Origin: an uncultured SAR86 cluster bacterium
GTDB lineage: Bacteria > Pseudomonadota > Gammaproteobacteria > Magnimaribacterales > D2472
Direction: 5' to 3'
DNA: 64,000 nucleotides
Assembly (NCBI GenBank): GCA_902586925.1
Contig: CACIJE010000001.1
Coordinates: 334,104-398,103, forward strand
Part shown: positions 17,618-27,032 of the stretch, in pieces
How positions within the stretch are numbered: the stretch's first letter is position 1
Layout: each line of letters opens with the position of its first letter
Notes under the pieces: model-generated
What the model was told of the DNA's origin: nothing
The model's input: the letters and a program-made list of their open reading frames with translations, nothing else
The model's database searches: none
Program-made: the position numbers and the translations under genes

Positions 17618-18384
17618 GGTTTTCTTAAAAATACAGGTATTGTTGAAGTAGACTCTGATCTGGAATACTTGTAGCCATCAACATTAAATCCAACGAGTTC
17701 CTCAAAGTCAGTAACTTTGTTTTGTATAATCCATTTTGCCATTAAACCTCTAGCTTTTTTTGCATAAAAACTGATGATTTTATATTTTCCATTTTTGTAA
17801 TCTTTAAACGTTGGAGATACAACATTTACTTCTTCAGGAAGCTTACCGAGAACAGTAAAATATTCTTTAGATGCAAGATTAATTAGAAGATCAGATTTTT
17901 GATTGTTCAATTCTTCTAAAACATTCTTTTGAACTTTATTGCCCCAAAATTCATAAAGATTTTTACCTTCAGAGGTTTCTAATTTAGTACCCATTTCAAG
18001 TCTGTAAGGTTTCATTAAGTCAAGTGGTCTTAATATTCCATATAAACCAGATAAAATTCTTATATGCTTTTGTGCAAACTTCATTTCTGATTTACTTAAG
18101 TCTTCAGCTTGAAGTCCTTGATAAACATCGCCTTTGAAAACTAGCATCGATGGCTTTGAGCTAGATGACAATTTCTTAGATGCGGACCATGTTTGATACC
18201 TATCATAATTGAGGCTAGCAAGCTTATCACTCAACCCCATGAGAGATGCAATATCTTTAGGCTCCTTCTTTTTTAACTGAGTTATTAATTTTGATGACTG
18301 ATTTAAAAATGAAGGTACAGAATAATCGTGAGGAGACTCAAACTCATAATCAAGTGTTTTTGCTGGAGAAAGTACTATAATCAT
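17614..18384 (-). CDS. yaaA: YaaA family peroxide-stress DNA-binding protein (DUF328)
   Basis: 256 residues, full length. Begins MIIVLSPAKTLDYE, then HIRILSGLYGILRPLDLMKPYRLEMG in two segments, NLASKEYF, and the C-terminal FVNxDGYKYS-type end (GFNVDGYKYS). E. coli YaaA limits iron-driven oxidative damage. It is divergent from dctQ with a 36-base gap. Confidence 0.93.
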   Translation of the reverse strand: MIIVLSPAKTLDYEFESPHDYSVPSFLNQSSKLITQLKKKEPKDIASLMGLSDKLASLNYDRYQTWSASKKLSSSSKPSMLVFKGDVYQGLQAEDLSKSEMKFAQKHIRILSGLYGILRPLDLMKPYRLEMGTKLETSEGKNLYEFWGNKVQKNVLEELNNQKSDLLINLASKEYFTVLGKLPEEVNVVSPTFKDYKNGKYKIISFYAKKARGLMAKWIIQNKVTDFEELVGFNVDGYKYSRSESTSTIPVFLRKP

Positions 18385-18420
18385 GGCTGTATTTTAACCA
18401 ATAGTTAGAGACATACAATA

Positions 18421-18891
18421 ATGTATTTAGAAAAAACCATAAATTCTTTAGGAAAATTCATATCATTAATGATACCTGTTATGACAATATTAATGATAGT
18501 TATAATAGTCGCTCGATATTTCTTTGGTATTGGTCTTACTGGAGCTCAGGAATTGGTTATGTATATTCATGCATTAATTTTCCTAGGATGTGCTGGTTAC
18601 GTTCATTTCAAAGATGAGCATGTAAGAGTAGATATTTTTTATAGAGACTCCTCCAACTCTTACAAAAAAAATATAAACTTTTTTTTAAGTTTGTTTTTCC
18701 TTATTCCAGTATGTTTTGTAGTAGGTTTTTATTCGTATGAGTTAGTTGAAATGTCATGGAAAATAAAAGAAACCTCAACAGAAGCTGGTGGTTTAAATTT
18801 CGTATATCTTCAAAAATCTCTAGTTATTCTTTTTCCTGCCACCCTATTAGCAACTTTTTTGTATCAATTACTAAATAGAAAATGGAAATAA
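18421..18891 (+). CDS. dctQ: TRAP transporter small permease (DctQ type)
   Basis: 156 residues with four membrane helices, including the DctQ features VARYFFGIGLTGAQELVMYI and HVRVDIFY. Forms the membrane part of a tripartite ATP-independent periplasmic transporter with DctM. Overlaps dctM by 10 bases. There is no dctP beside it; the only solute-binding gene of this type in the window is at 25947-27032. Confidence 0.92.
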   Translation: MYLEKTINSLGKFISLMIPVMTILMIVIIVARYFFGIGLTGAQELVMYIHALIFLGCAGYVHFKDEHVRVDIFYRDSSNSYKKNINFFLSLFFLIPVCFVVGFYSYELVEMSWKIKETSTEAGGLNFVYLQKSLVILFPATLLATFLYQLLNRKWK

Positions 18892-20225
18892 TTCCTCTAA
18901 TCCTTTTACTATTAACTTGTTCTGCTTTACTAATAGGTTATCCAGTGGCGCTTACATTAGCAGGAGTCTCAATCTTATTTGCTTTAATTTGTGTTCCTTT
19001 TGAAATTTTTGATCCAACAATTTTTAAAAGTATCCCTATAAGAATCTTTGGGATAATGAATAACGTGACTCTTCTTGCGGTTCCACTATTTATTTTTATG
19101 GGAACTATTCTTGAAAGATCAGGGGTAGCAGCAAAAATGCTTGAAAACATGGCAACCGCATTTAAAAATATCAAAGGAGGCTTATCTATTTCAATAATTA
19201 TTGTTGGTGCATTGCTTGCGGCAAGTACAGGAATTGTTGGAGCTACGGTTGTAACCATGGGTCTTATGTCACTACCAATAATGATAAATCAAGGATATGA
19301 AAAAAGTTTTTCAGCTGGGTTAGTGGCTTCGACAGGAACTTTAGGTCAGATTATCCCCCCATCAATTGCTCTCGTTTTATTGGGGGATGTCATGTCTAAT
19401 GCTTATCAAAGAGCTCAAAATGACATGGGTATATTTTCCCAACAAACTGTTACTGTTGGTGATCTTTTTGTCGGTGCAATTATTCCAGGAGTATTGATAT
19501 GTATTGGATATCTAATTTATACAATATATAAAAATAGAAATAATAAGAATCTTAAAATTTACAATAATGATGCTCAAATAAATCAAATTGAAGTTATAAA
19601 AACTCTAGCTTTGCCAGTAACTTTAATCTTTCTCGTACTTGGATCAATTTTTGCAGGGATTGCAACACCAACAGAGGCTTCAGCAATAGGTGCTTTTGGT
19701 GCCCTAATCATTGCTTATATTAATGGAAAAATAAACTTTGATTTTTTAAAGGAAACCTCTGAAAAAACTGCAATTGTTTCTACAATGATTTTCACAATTC
19801 TCATTGGAGCATCTATTTTTTCATTAATATTTAGGGGTGTTGGTGGAGATGACTTGATTGATTTAATCTTCAATTCTCTTCCTGGAGGAACCTATGCTGC
19901 ATTAATATTTGTTCTTGTAATTATATTTTTGTTAGGTTTCATATTAGATTTTATTGAGATTTGTTACGTAATTATTCCTTTAGTTGCTCCGCCACTTCTA
20001 ATGATGGGTTTTGAACCTGTTTGGCTAGCAATATTATTTGCAATAAATTTACAAACATCATTTTTAACACCGCCTTTTGGATTTTCTTTATTTTATTTAA
20101 GAGGAGTTGCAGATGAATCTATACAGACTTCAGAAATCTATAGGGGTGTTATTCCTTTTATAATGATTCAACTAATTGTTCTGTGGCTTGTTTTAAGTAT
20201 GCCATTTCTGATATTAAATTATTAA
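18882..20225 (+). CDS. dctM: TRAP transporter large permease (DctM type)
   Basis: 447 residues, about twelve membrane segments. Family signatures: VPLFIFMGTILERSGVA, GIVGATVVTMGLMSLP, STGTLGQIIPPSIALV and AGIATPTEASAIGAFGAL. It is the sodium-coupled transport subunit. The subtype with an inserted QRAQNDMGIF stretch resembles permeases paired with TakP/mannitol-type binding proteins. It ends 5 bases before the convergent helicase gene. Confidence 0.93.
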   Translation: MEIIPLILLLLTCSALLIGYPVALTLAGVSILFALICVPFEIFDPTIFKSIPIRIFGIMNNVTLLAVPLFIFMGTILERSGVAAKMLENMATAFKNIKGGLSISIIIVGALLAASTGIVGATVVTMGLMSLPIMINQGYEKSFSAGLVASTGTLGQIIPPSIALVLLGDVMSNAYQRAQNDMGIFSQQTVTVGDLFVGAIIPGVLICIGYLIYTIYKNRNNKNLKIYNNDAQINQIEVIKTLALPVTLIFLVLGSIFAGIATPTEASAIGAFGALIIAYINGKINFDFLKETSEKTAIVSTMIFTILIGASIFSLIFRGVGGDDLIDLIFNSLPGGTYAALIFVLVIIFLLGFILDFIEICYVIIPLVAPPLLMMGFEPVWLAILFAINLQTSFLTPPFGFSLFYLRGVADESIQTSEIYRGVIPFIMIQLIVLWLVLSMPFLILNY

Positions 20226-20229
20226 TCAG

Positions 20230-23172
20230 TTATTCATTTAATAATTCAAGTTGCGCATGCTTTACTAAAAACCATTTTGGGCCCTGCCTTGGAAAAGCAA
20301 CTTTTACATGCAAATTATTTTGGTTTGTAATGCCTGACATTGCTGTATTAAATTCTATTATTGTTCCTTTGTCGCCATCTACAGTCATTACGCTTTTTCC
20401 TACCTTATCTTGATCATCTTCAGTAAGATAATTCTTATTGTTGCTATATTGCTTTATTCTTTTTTGCTCATCATAGGATTTTGATTTAATCTCTTTATTT
20501 TTTATTGTTTTGTTTTGTTCAAGCTCTCTTATAGATTTATTTTTATTTAAATCTTTTTTTAAGGCCATTCTTTTTGCTCTATCTGAGTCAGATGAGACAT
20601 GAAACTTAAAATAATCATCTTCAAAATTACAATTATGAGATGTGCAAACTATTGAAGCACTTGGTCCATGATTAGAAATATCTAGAATAGTCTTTTTGCC
20701 GTCTTCTAGACATTTTGGGCATAAAGCATCATCCAAATTATCACAATATATTTCTGTATTCTTGTAGGCCGGATTATAAAGAACACATGAAAAGAAAACA
20801 TTATATCTTTCGTTTGATCCTCTATAGGGGTTAGTCGTTCTTATCCTCATTCCACCATCTCTACCATTTTTTAAACACTCTGAACATGGCATTATCACAT
20901 TATCTCTGTACACATGTTCTTTATGCTTGATATTGTTGTTCTTACATATCTCAATTATTTCAGCAACAAAATTAGAGGGTTCTAAGGTTTTATGAACAAA
21001 ATAAGTAGTATTTTTAGTTCGTGTCATTGCAACATACATAACCCTTCTTTCTTCGGAGTATAAAAACCTATCATCATCTGGCAAAAAAATTGATATTAAT
21101 GGATCTTCGCCCCACCACATTGGGAAGCCTCTTGAACCAGAATCATTACCTAATATAATTACATAGTCTTTTTCCAAGCCTTTAGTGCTATGAATAGTGT
21201 TCCATTTAAACTCTAAATCAGGTCTAGCTTTTTCAAGTGTTTTAAAATCTATCAGAAACTTGCCGGTTGTTAGTGATCGAATTGTGTGATTGTTTCTAAC
21301 AAGAATGTAGACAGTTTTTTTATTATTTTTATCCTTTGGTATATTTTCAATAATCTTAAGCAAGTACTTGGTGGAATATTTCTCTACTGAAAAAAAACGA
21401 ATTGGTTCAATGTGCTTTGGCTTTTTTGCCACAATATTTTTTTTAACTTGATTTTCATTTTTTTGAATAAAAATTGATGATAATTTTGCAATGTGACTAG
21501 GAAATCTATGGGTTTTTTCAATTAAATGCTTAGAAAAAATATTTGCATCAATCGCATCTAAATGAATATCTTCGTTTGTATCTTCAGTTTTTGCTAACTG
21601 TTTTGCAGATAAAGGAAATTTAAATTTAAATTTTGTTACGGCCTCAATATCTGAACCAGTGAATCTATATATTGACTGCCAATCATCTCCAACCCCAAAA
21701 AGCTTTGATCCCTGATTAAAGGATAAAATAGAGTTTAAAAATCTTTCTCTACTAACAGACAAGTCTTGAAATTCATCCACCAAAATATACTTGAACTTTT
21801 TTAAATTATTAAGCTCATGACTCTCTAACATTTTTGTAGATTTTAGAATCATATCTTCAAAATCATGCTCATTATCATCTTGTAAACTTTTTTCATAAGC
21901 ATTAATAAATGGAATAATTATTTTCCTAAATCTTTTTGCTCTAAATTGATCTTCTAAATTGTCTAGTTTTTTTTCTATTTGAGACGCCGATAGCTGATTT
22001 GCTTTTGCTAATGCTATTGATGATACGATTAACTTCCTAACATTATCTTGATAAAGTTTTTGAACATTTCTATCAATTAAGTCATTTGATATTGGATTCA
22101 GATGGATATTATCTTCTTCAAGCTTTTTTTTGATTTTATTAATAAGTGTATTATTTTGATATTCATAACTATATGTAAAAAGATGGTTTGTTTTTCTCTG
22201 CTTATGTATCTTCTTTTTTTCTAAATATTCATTGATATATTTTTGACCAAATGGTGACTTGCCCTCTGCATTAATAGCAAAGTGCTCAATATATAAATTA
22301 TTTTCAGGAATAAAAAAATCAGGCCGATAATCATAATCCACACCAGGAAATATTTTTTCATAAACAACATTTATGCCCATAGCGATAAGCCAATTAATTA
22401 TTGTCTTTTCTTCTTGAGATTTTACAAATGTTCTACCGTCTAATGCTGGTATTCTTAAAGGCCTTAGATTATCTCTGTCTTTGAATGCATCCCTTTTGTA
22501 GGGATAATCTTGCATAGCTTTATTATATTCAAGCTCATTGTCTGCAAGAGATATAATTGAATGAAACGGACACAAGGATTCAAACTCTCTTAATCTTTTT
22601 CTAATTAACGGATCGTCTTTTTCACATTTCTTTAAAAGATTTTCTATTTGGAGTGTTGCCGATATGTTTTCTGCATCTCTACTCGCGCTATTCGATAAAG
22701 TAGTTTGGCTTTTGGATTCTTTTAAAAGACTATTACCATAAGAGTGGAATGTTTCAACGCATGGGTCTGAATACCCTAACTCATTCAAGTCATTGGTAAT
22801 CTCATCTTTTACGGCTCTATTAAATGCTAAAACTAGTATTTCATTATTTTTTGCAAGTTTGGACTCGATTAAATAACCATATTTTGCTTTTAATATAGAT
22901 GTTTTTCCAGATCCAGCAGAAGCTATAACAATATTTCTGTATGAATCGTCAATAACTGCAAGTCTTTGTTCTTTTGTCAGTTTGTATGACAATAAATTAT
23001 CAAAAAAATCTTTGTATTCTTCTAACAATTTTTTCTTTTTTATTTCAGATGATGAAATTTTTTTTTCTTTTACATTGATTTTTGGTTGAACAACAGGAGT
23101 ATTCTTACCATCTGATGATGAAGAGAATATATACAATATATATGAAACAAAGATAAAAAAGAGTATCTCCAT
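20230..23172 (-). CDS. Membrane-anchored SF1 (UvrD/HelD-like) helicase with inserted nuclease-like domain
   Basis: 980 residues. A membrane helix occupies residues 1-18. Helicase motifs: Walker A ASAGSGKT (84-91), Walker B LVDEFQDLS (about 464), motif III GVGDDWQSIYRFTG, motif V TIHSTKGLEKDYVII, motif VI VMYVAMTRTKN. Between motifs Ia and II, at about 250-350, lies a PD-(D/E)xK-like insertion (EEKTIINWL, YRPDF, LYIEHFAI). The C-terminus has two Cys pairs of zinc-ribbon type (CSEC, CPKC), a charged linker, and a Tudor-like end (KVAFPRQGPKWFLVKHAQLELL) resembling the UvrD tail. Probably acts on DNA near the membrane; repair or defence cannot be told apart. Third gene of a three-gene minus-strand unit. 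Confidence 0.82.
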   Translation of the reverse strand: MEILFFIFVSYILYIFSSSSDGKNTPVVQPKINVKEKKISSSEIKKKKLLEEYKDFFDNLLSYKLTKEQRLAVIDDSYRNIVIASAGSGKTSILKAKYGYLIESKLAKNNEILVLAFNRAVKDEITNDLNELGYSDPCVETFHSYGNSLLKESKSQTTLSNSASRDAENISATLQIENLLKKCEKDDPLIRKRLREFESLCPFHSIISLADNELEYNKAMQDYPYKRDAFKDRDNLRPLRIPALDGRTFVKSQEEKTIINWLIAMGINVVYEKIFPGVDYDYRPDFFIPENNLYIEHFAINAEGKSPFGQKYINEYLEKKKIHKQRKTNHLFTYSYEYQNNTLINKIKKKLEEDNIHLNPISNDLIDRNVQKLYQDNVRKLIVSSIALAKANQLSASQIEKKLDNLEDQFRAKRFRKIIIPFINAYEKSLQDDNEHDFEDMILKSTKMLESHELNNLKKFKYILVDEFQDLSVSRERFLNSILSFNQGSKLFGVGDDWQSIYRFTGSDIEAVTKFKFKFPLSAKQLAKTEDTNEDIHLDAIDANIFSKHLIEKTHRFPSHIAKLSSIFIQKNENQVKKNIVAKKPKHIEPIRFFSVEKYSTKYLLKIIENIPKDKNNKKTVYILVRNNHTIRSLTTGKFLIDFKTLEKARPDLEFKWNTIHSTKGLEKDYVIILGNDSGSRGFPMWWGEDPLISIFLPDDDRFLYSEERRVMYVAMTRTKNTTYFVHKTLEPSNFVAEIIEICKNNNIKHKEHVYRDNVIMPCSECLKNGRDGGMRIRTTNPYRGSNERYNVFFSCVLYNPAYKNTEIYCDNLDDALCPKCLEDGKKTILDISNHGPSASIVCTSHNCNFEDDYFKFHVSSDSDRAKRMALKKDLNKNKSIRELEQNKTIKNKEIKSKSYDEQKRIKQYSNNKNYLTEDDQDKVGKSVMTVDGDKGTIIEFNTAMSGITNQNNLHVKVAFPRQGPKWFLVKHAQLELLNE

Positions 23173-23180
23173 TAAGAAAT

Positions 23181-23543
23181 TTAGTATTTATCTTTGTTAA
23201 TTTTTCTTAGAGAAGGATATTTGCTTACATCTGAAATCTTCTTATATTCTTCCGGCATGTTGTGGAATGATTTTTTTATTTCTACAACATCTTTGGACTT
23301 TTTAAATGAGGAAAACCATTTGAATGATAAAAGGGTCCAAATTATTAATGCAACTGTTATAAAAGTAAAAATACACAAAGGTATAAATAATTTTTCTGGA
23401 TTCGTAGCTAACAACAGAGCTTCGTATTTGCTATACAAAAGGTTTAGTATAAAAATTATTGATATGGATAAAGAGAGTCTAAAGAAGATCTTAGCATTAG
23501 CGGAAATAAATGCTGCTATACCTATTTTTGTTAGCCAGCCCAT
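23181..23543 (-). CDS. Small membrane protein upstream of the helicase (unknown)
   Basis: About 120 residues from ATG at 23543, chosen because GGAG lies 10 bases upstream and it begins 2 bases after the preceding stop; a longer frame to 23612 would overlap that gene. Two clear membrane helices (IFFRLSLSISIIFILNLLY and LFIPLCIFTFITVALIIWTL) and a charged C-terminal tail. The helicase starts 8 bases after its stop. I do not recognise the family. Confidence 0.6.
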   Translation of the reverse strand: MGWLTKIGIAAFISANAKIFFRLSLSISIIFILNLLYSKYEALLLATNPEKLFIPLCIFTFITVALIIWTLLSFKWFSSFKKSKDVVEIKKSFHNMPEEYKKISDVSKYPSLRKINKDKY

Positions 23544-23545
23544 GC

Positions 23546-23791
23546 TTATGGTACTCCAAAGAATGCTATTGCAATCATAGAGGCTATGCCTCCTTTCATA
23601 TATTTTTCCCAAACCTCTCTTTCTTCTTCAGCAACAAGATGCTCCCATTCTTCAACCGATAACTCATTAATCTTTCTACCAGCTAAAATTAAACTAGTTT
23701 CGGCATTAGCAACTGCTCTATTTCTTACCCTCTGTCGTACTTTTAATTCTTGTTTTTTTACAAAGTCTTCAACAGTCTCTACAACTTTCAT
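23546..23791 (-). CDS. Small charged protein with C-terminal hydrophobic tail (unknown)
   Basis: 81 residues. Highly charged helical N-terminal part (VEDFVKKQELKVRQRVRNRA, then EEWEHLVAEEEREVWEKY) and a short hydrophobic end (IASMIAIAFFGVP) that could insert in the membrane. First gene of the unit leading to the helicase. Function unknown; it could bring the membrane and helicase proteins together, but that is a guess. Confidence 0.6.
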   Translation of the reverse strand: MKVVETVEDFVKKQELKVRQRVRNRAVANAETSLILAGRKINELSVEEWEHLVAEEEREVWEKYMKGGIASMIAIAFFGVP

Positions 23792-23846
23792 ATGAAAATT
23801 TTCTCATACTGAGTTTTTTTATCAAATATGTCTGTTAATAGGTGGT

Positions 23847-24809
23847 TTACAAGCCAGCGTTATTTTTTTCTAATGCTCTCTCAGCTCTATAGCTTGATCT
23901 AACCATTGGGCCTGAAACAACCTCAAGAAAACCTTTGTTAAGGCCTATTTGTCTATATTTCTCAAATTCTTCTGGTGTAACCCATCTTTCAATTGGATGA
24001 TGGTTTATAGTTGGTCTCAAATATTGGCCAATTGTAACGATATCAACTTTGTTTTTTGCTAAATCATTCAACGTCTGCTCAATTTCCAAATCTGTCTCAC
24101 CTAATCCAAGAATAATACTTGTTTTAGTAAGAACTTTTGGATTAATTCGCTTTGATTCAGCAAGGACATCAAGTGTTTGTTGATAACCTGCTCTTATATC
24201 TCTAACTTGATGTGTAAGTCTTTCTACTGTTTCAATATTTTGAGCAAACACCTCCAATCCACAATTAACTAAAGTTTCAATAGATGATGAGAGCCCTTTA
24301 AAATCTGGAGTAAGTGCCTCGACAGCTGTGCTAGGATTTAAATCTTTAATTAACTTTACAGTACTAGCAAAATGTTGAGCACCACCATCTGGCAGATCAT
24401 CTCTATTCACTGAAGTCAAAACTACATACTTGAGCTTCATAACTTGGACAGCTTTGGCAATATTTAAAGGCTCGTCTTTATCAAGCCATCCATTTGGATT
24501 ACCTGTATCAACTGAACAAAACTTGCATGCTCTTGTGCATACAGAACCCATAAGCATGAATGTTGCCGTGCCTGCTGACCAACATTCACTAATGTTTGGA
24601 CAATGAGCCTCTTCACAAACTGTATTGAGTTGTTTGCTTTGAACCTGTTCTTTTACCTTATGAAAATTTGGACTAAATTCAGCTTTTACCTTCAACCAAC
24701 TTGGTTTTTTTGGACTGGGAATATGTGCGAACTTATTAAATTTTTGGCCATTTCTAACAGCCTTTATTCCATCCCTATTTGTGATTTTTGATGTAGCTAT
24801 AATTTCCAC
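23847..24809 (-). CDS. lipA: Lipoyl synthase
   Basis: 320 residues, radical SAM. Auxiliary cluster motif [12 protein letters not shown] (C-x4-C-x5-C) and radical-SAM motif CTRACKFC (C-x3-C-x2-C), plus the family run [16 protein letters not shown] and the C-terminal [11 protein letters not shown] with the conserved RSSY Ser ligand. Inserts two sulfurs into octanoyl groups on lipoyl domains. It follows lipB and the TPR gene on the same strand. Confidence 0.97.
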   Translation of the reverse strand: MEIIATSKITNRDGIKAVRNGQKFNKFAHIPSPKKPSWLKVKAEFSPNFHKVKEQVQSKQLNTVCEEAHCPNISECWSAGTATFMLMGSVCTRACKFCSVDTGNPNGWLDKDEPLNIAKAVQVMKLKYVVLTSVNRDDLPDGGAQHFASTVKLIKDLNPSTAVEALTPDFKGLSSSIETLVNCGLEVFAQNIETVERLTHQVRDIRAGYQQTLDVLAESKRINPKVLTKTSIILGLGETDLEIEQTLNDLAKNKVDIVTIGQYLRPTINHHPIERWVTPEEFEKYRQIGLNKGFLEVVSGPMVRSSYRAERALEKNNAGL

Positions 24810-24837
24810 AATATTTTAAGTAATGTGAAGTTTATTT

Positions 24838-25290
24838 TTATTGCCAAGATTTAGAATCAATGCCATCAATATATTGTTTTAGCATCTCCAGCTCTTCACA
24901 TGAACTAGGACAAAGGTATTCAAGTTTTGACAAATTTTTCATTGCTTCATCGATCTGATTAAGCTCGACGAACATCTCACCTTGATACTCAAGTGCGATT
25001 TTATTATTAGGCTCTAACATCAAAGCTTTTTCATAGAACTCTTCAGCTTTAGAAAAATTTTTTAGTTTTCTGTTTGTAAACGCTAATAACGTCCAACCAT
25101 CAGCATCATCTTTTTCAGCTTTTGTATATTTTTTTAATGTAGTGAGGGCTGCTTTATACTTTTCTTTTTTTAACTGTTTCGTCGCTTTTTCATAAAGATC
25201 AGATGGATTTTCCTTATCATATTTTGAAGCGCTAAGCTCATAAGAAAAGGACATCATCAAAGTAAAAAATATAACTACTAGTTTTTTCAT
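24838..25290 (-). CDS. Exported TPR protein between lipB and lipA
   Basis: 150 residues. Signal peptide (LVVIFFTLMMSFSYELSA) and three TPR-like helical pairs (ADGWTLLAFTNRKLKNFSKA, EEFYEKALMLEPNNKIALE, GEMFVELNQIDEAMKNL). A periplasmic location is predicted. A late Cys pair (LCPSSCEEL) could form a disulfide. No link to lipoylation is evident beyond position. Confidence 0.75.
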   Translation of the reverse strand: MKKLVVIFFTLMMSFSYELSASKYDKENPSDLYEKATKQLKKEKYKAALTTLKKYTKAEKDDADGWTLLAFTNRKLKNFSKAEEFYEKALMLEPNNKIALEYQGEMFVELNQIDEAMKNLSKLEYLCPSSCEELEMLKQYIDGIDSKSWQ

Positions 25291-25344
25291 AACATTAATA
25301 TATGTCTATAGTATTGATAAAACAAGGCTCATTTTTTAAAGAAT

Positions 25345-25947
25345 TTAAAATATTTTTCTTAATAAATCTATTGCTTTTTTTTCTAGCTCAATTTTAGTGA
25401 TGCTCTTATTTAGATTTTTTATTTGTGTTACTTCTAATCCTTTATAGCCACATGGATTAATTTGCTCGAATGGAGTTAAATCCATATCAAAATTTATACT
25501 AATGCCATGATATGACTTGCCTCTTGAAAATCTAAGCCCAATAGATGCTATCTTCTTTTTATCTATATATACACCTGGAGCATTTTCAATAAAACTAGAC
25601 TCTATTGCCATATCTGCTAAAAGCTCCTTAACAAAATCCTGAATTATTGTCACAAATTTTCTTGGAGATAATTCTAGTTTAGCTATATCTAACAAGAAAT
25701 AAATTACTAACTGGCCAGGTCCATGGTATGTAACCTCGCCTCCTCTATCGGATTGAACAATGGGAATTTCTTTAGAGTCTAAAATATTGTTCTTATTCGC
25801 AGCAGTTCCAAGAGTAAATACTGGTGGATGTTCGAGAAGCCATATTTCATTCGTAAAATCTTTTTCTTTTACATGAGATTTCATGAGATCTAATGTCTCA
25901 AAATAATTTACTCTTCCAAGAGATTTAAAAGTTAGGTCTTCAAGCAC
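25345..25947 (-). CDS. lipB: Octanoyl-[acyl-carrier-protein]:protein octanoyltransferase
   Basis: 200 residues. Motifs DRGGEVTYHGPGQLVIY, KIASIGLRFSRGKSYHGISI (catalytic Lys in KIASIG) and the catalytic Cys in INPCGYKGLEVTQ. Transfers octanoate from ACP to lipoyl domains, the step before LipA. Its start shares a base with the end of the TRAP binding-protein gene. Confidence 0.95.
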   Translation of the reverse strand: MLEDLTFKSLGRVNYFETLDLMKSHVKEKDFTNEIWLLEHPPVFTLGTAANKNNILDSKEIPIVQSDRGGEVTYHGPGQLVIYFLLDIAKLELSPRKFVTIIQDFVKELLADMAIESSFIENAPGVYIDKKKIASIGLRFSRGKSYHGISINFDMDLTPFEQINPCGYKGLEVTQIKNLNKSITKIELEKKAIDLLRKIF

Positions 25948-27032
25948 TACTTATTTCTTGCTTCAACAAAAGCATCTTCAGATACTTGATGATAAGCAGA
26001 TACCTCTGCTTTAAAGTTTTTATATGATTGATAAACTTTTTTAACGATCTCATCTTTTTCAGCATTTTCTTCAAGGATTTGATTTGCAATATCCTTAAAT
26101 TCAGCAATAACATCATCCGGTAACTTTCTCAACTCAACTCCATGAACATCTACTAACTCTCGTAAGGCTTTATTATTTCTGGCAGTGTATTCGTCCAACA
26201 AATCCTGATTAACTGCTTTTGCTGCAGTATCGATAATAACTTTTAGATGATTAGGTAATGCATCCCATTCATCTTTATTAATTAAAAGTTCTAGCATTGA
26301 TCCTGGTTCATGCCATCCAGGATAATAATAATACTTAGCAACTTTTTGAAATCCAAACGTTAAATCGTTGTAGGGTCCAACCCATTCGGTTGCATCAATC
26401 ACTCCTGTCTGCAATGCAGTAAATAACTCTCCACCAGGAAGTGTTACTGGAATTCCGCCAGCTCTTTTTAGAACTTCACCACCTATTCCGGGGATCCTCA
26501 TTTTTAAACCTTTAATATCATCTAAAGAATTGATTTCTTTGTTAAACCAACCAAACATCTGTGTTCCAGTATTGCCTGCTGGTATTGGATAAATATTAAA
26601 TGGTTCATAAACTTCTCTCCATAATTCCAATCCACCTGCCCTGTTGGTCCATGCATTAATTTCATCTGCTGTTAACCCAAATGGAACACCTGTAAAAAAT
26701 TGTGCTGCGGGTGCTTTACCTTTCCAAAAATAGCCACCACTATGGCCCATTTGGTGGGAGCCACTTGATACAGCATCGAATACTCCAAATGCAGGAACTT
26801 GCTCTCCAGCACCAAAAACAGTAATTTTCATCTGTCCATTACTCATTTCTTCAACTAATCTGGCTATTCTTTCTGGTGCCATTCCAAGTCCAGGATAATT
26901 TTTTGGCCATGCTGTAACTAAGCGCCAATCATATGTTTTGTACTCATTCACTTCATTCTTTAGAGTGTTATCAGTTTCTTGAGAGCAGCTTATAACACCT
27001 AAAAGGACCAGTGGTAATAACAATTTCTTCAT
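25947..27032 (-). CDS. dctP: TRAP transporter solute-binding lipoprotein, TakP-like
   Basis: 361 residues. A type II signal with VISC lipobox (residues 13-16) suggests a lipid-anchored protein. DctP-family landmarks: GHSGGYFWKGKAPAAQFF, GMRIPGIGGE-type segment with the ligand-binding Arg (KGLKMRIPGIGG), DATEWVGPYND and YYPGWHEPGS. The last two match the alpha-keto-acid binder TakP of Rhodobacter (Trp and Glu of the ligand site). A 2-oxoacid or similar carboxylate is the likely substrate. Matching permeases are probably dctQM at 18.4-20.2 kb. Overlaps uvrD by one base. Confidence 0.87.
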   Translation of the reverse strand: MKKLLLPLVLLGVISCSQETDNTLKNEVNEYKTYDWRLVTAWPKNYPGLGMAPERIARLVEEMSNGQMKITVFGAGEQVPAFGVFDAVSSGSHQMGHSGGYFWKGKAPAAQFFTGVPFGLTADEINAWTNRAGGLELWREVYEPFNIYPIPAGNTGTQMFGWFNKEINSLDDIKGLKMRIPGIGGEVLKRAGGIPVTLPGGELFTALQTGVIDATEWVGPYNDLTFGFQKVAKYYYYPGWHEPGSMLELLINKDEWDALPNHLKVIIDTAAKAVNQDLLDEYTARNNKALRELVDVHGVELRKLPDDVIAEFKDIANQILEENAEKDEIVKKVYQSYKNFKAEVSAYHQVSEDAFVEARNK

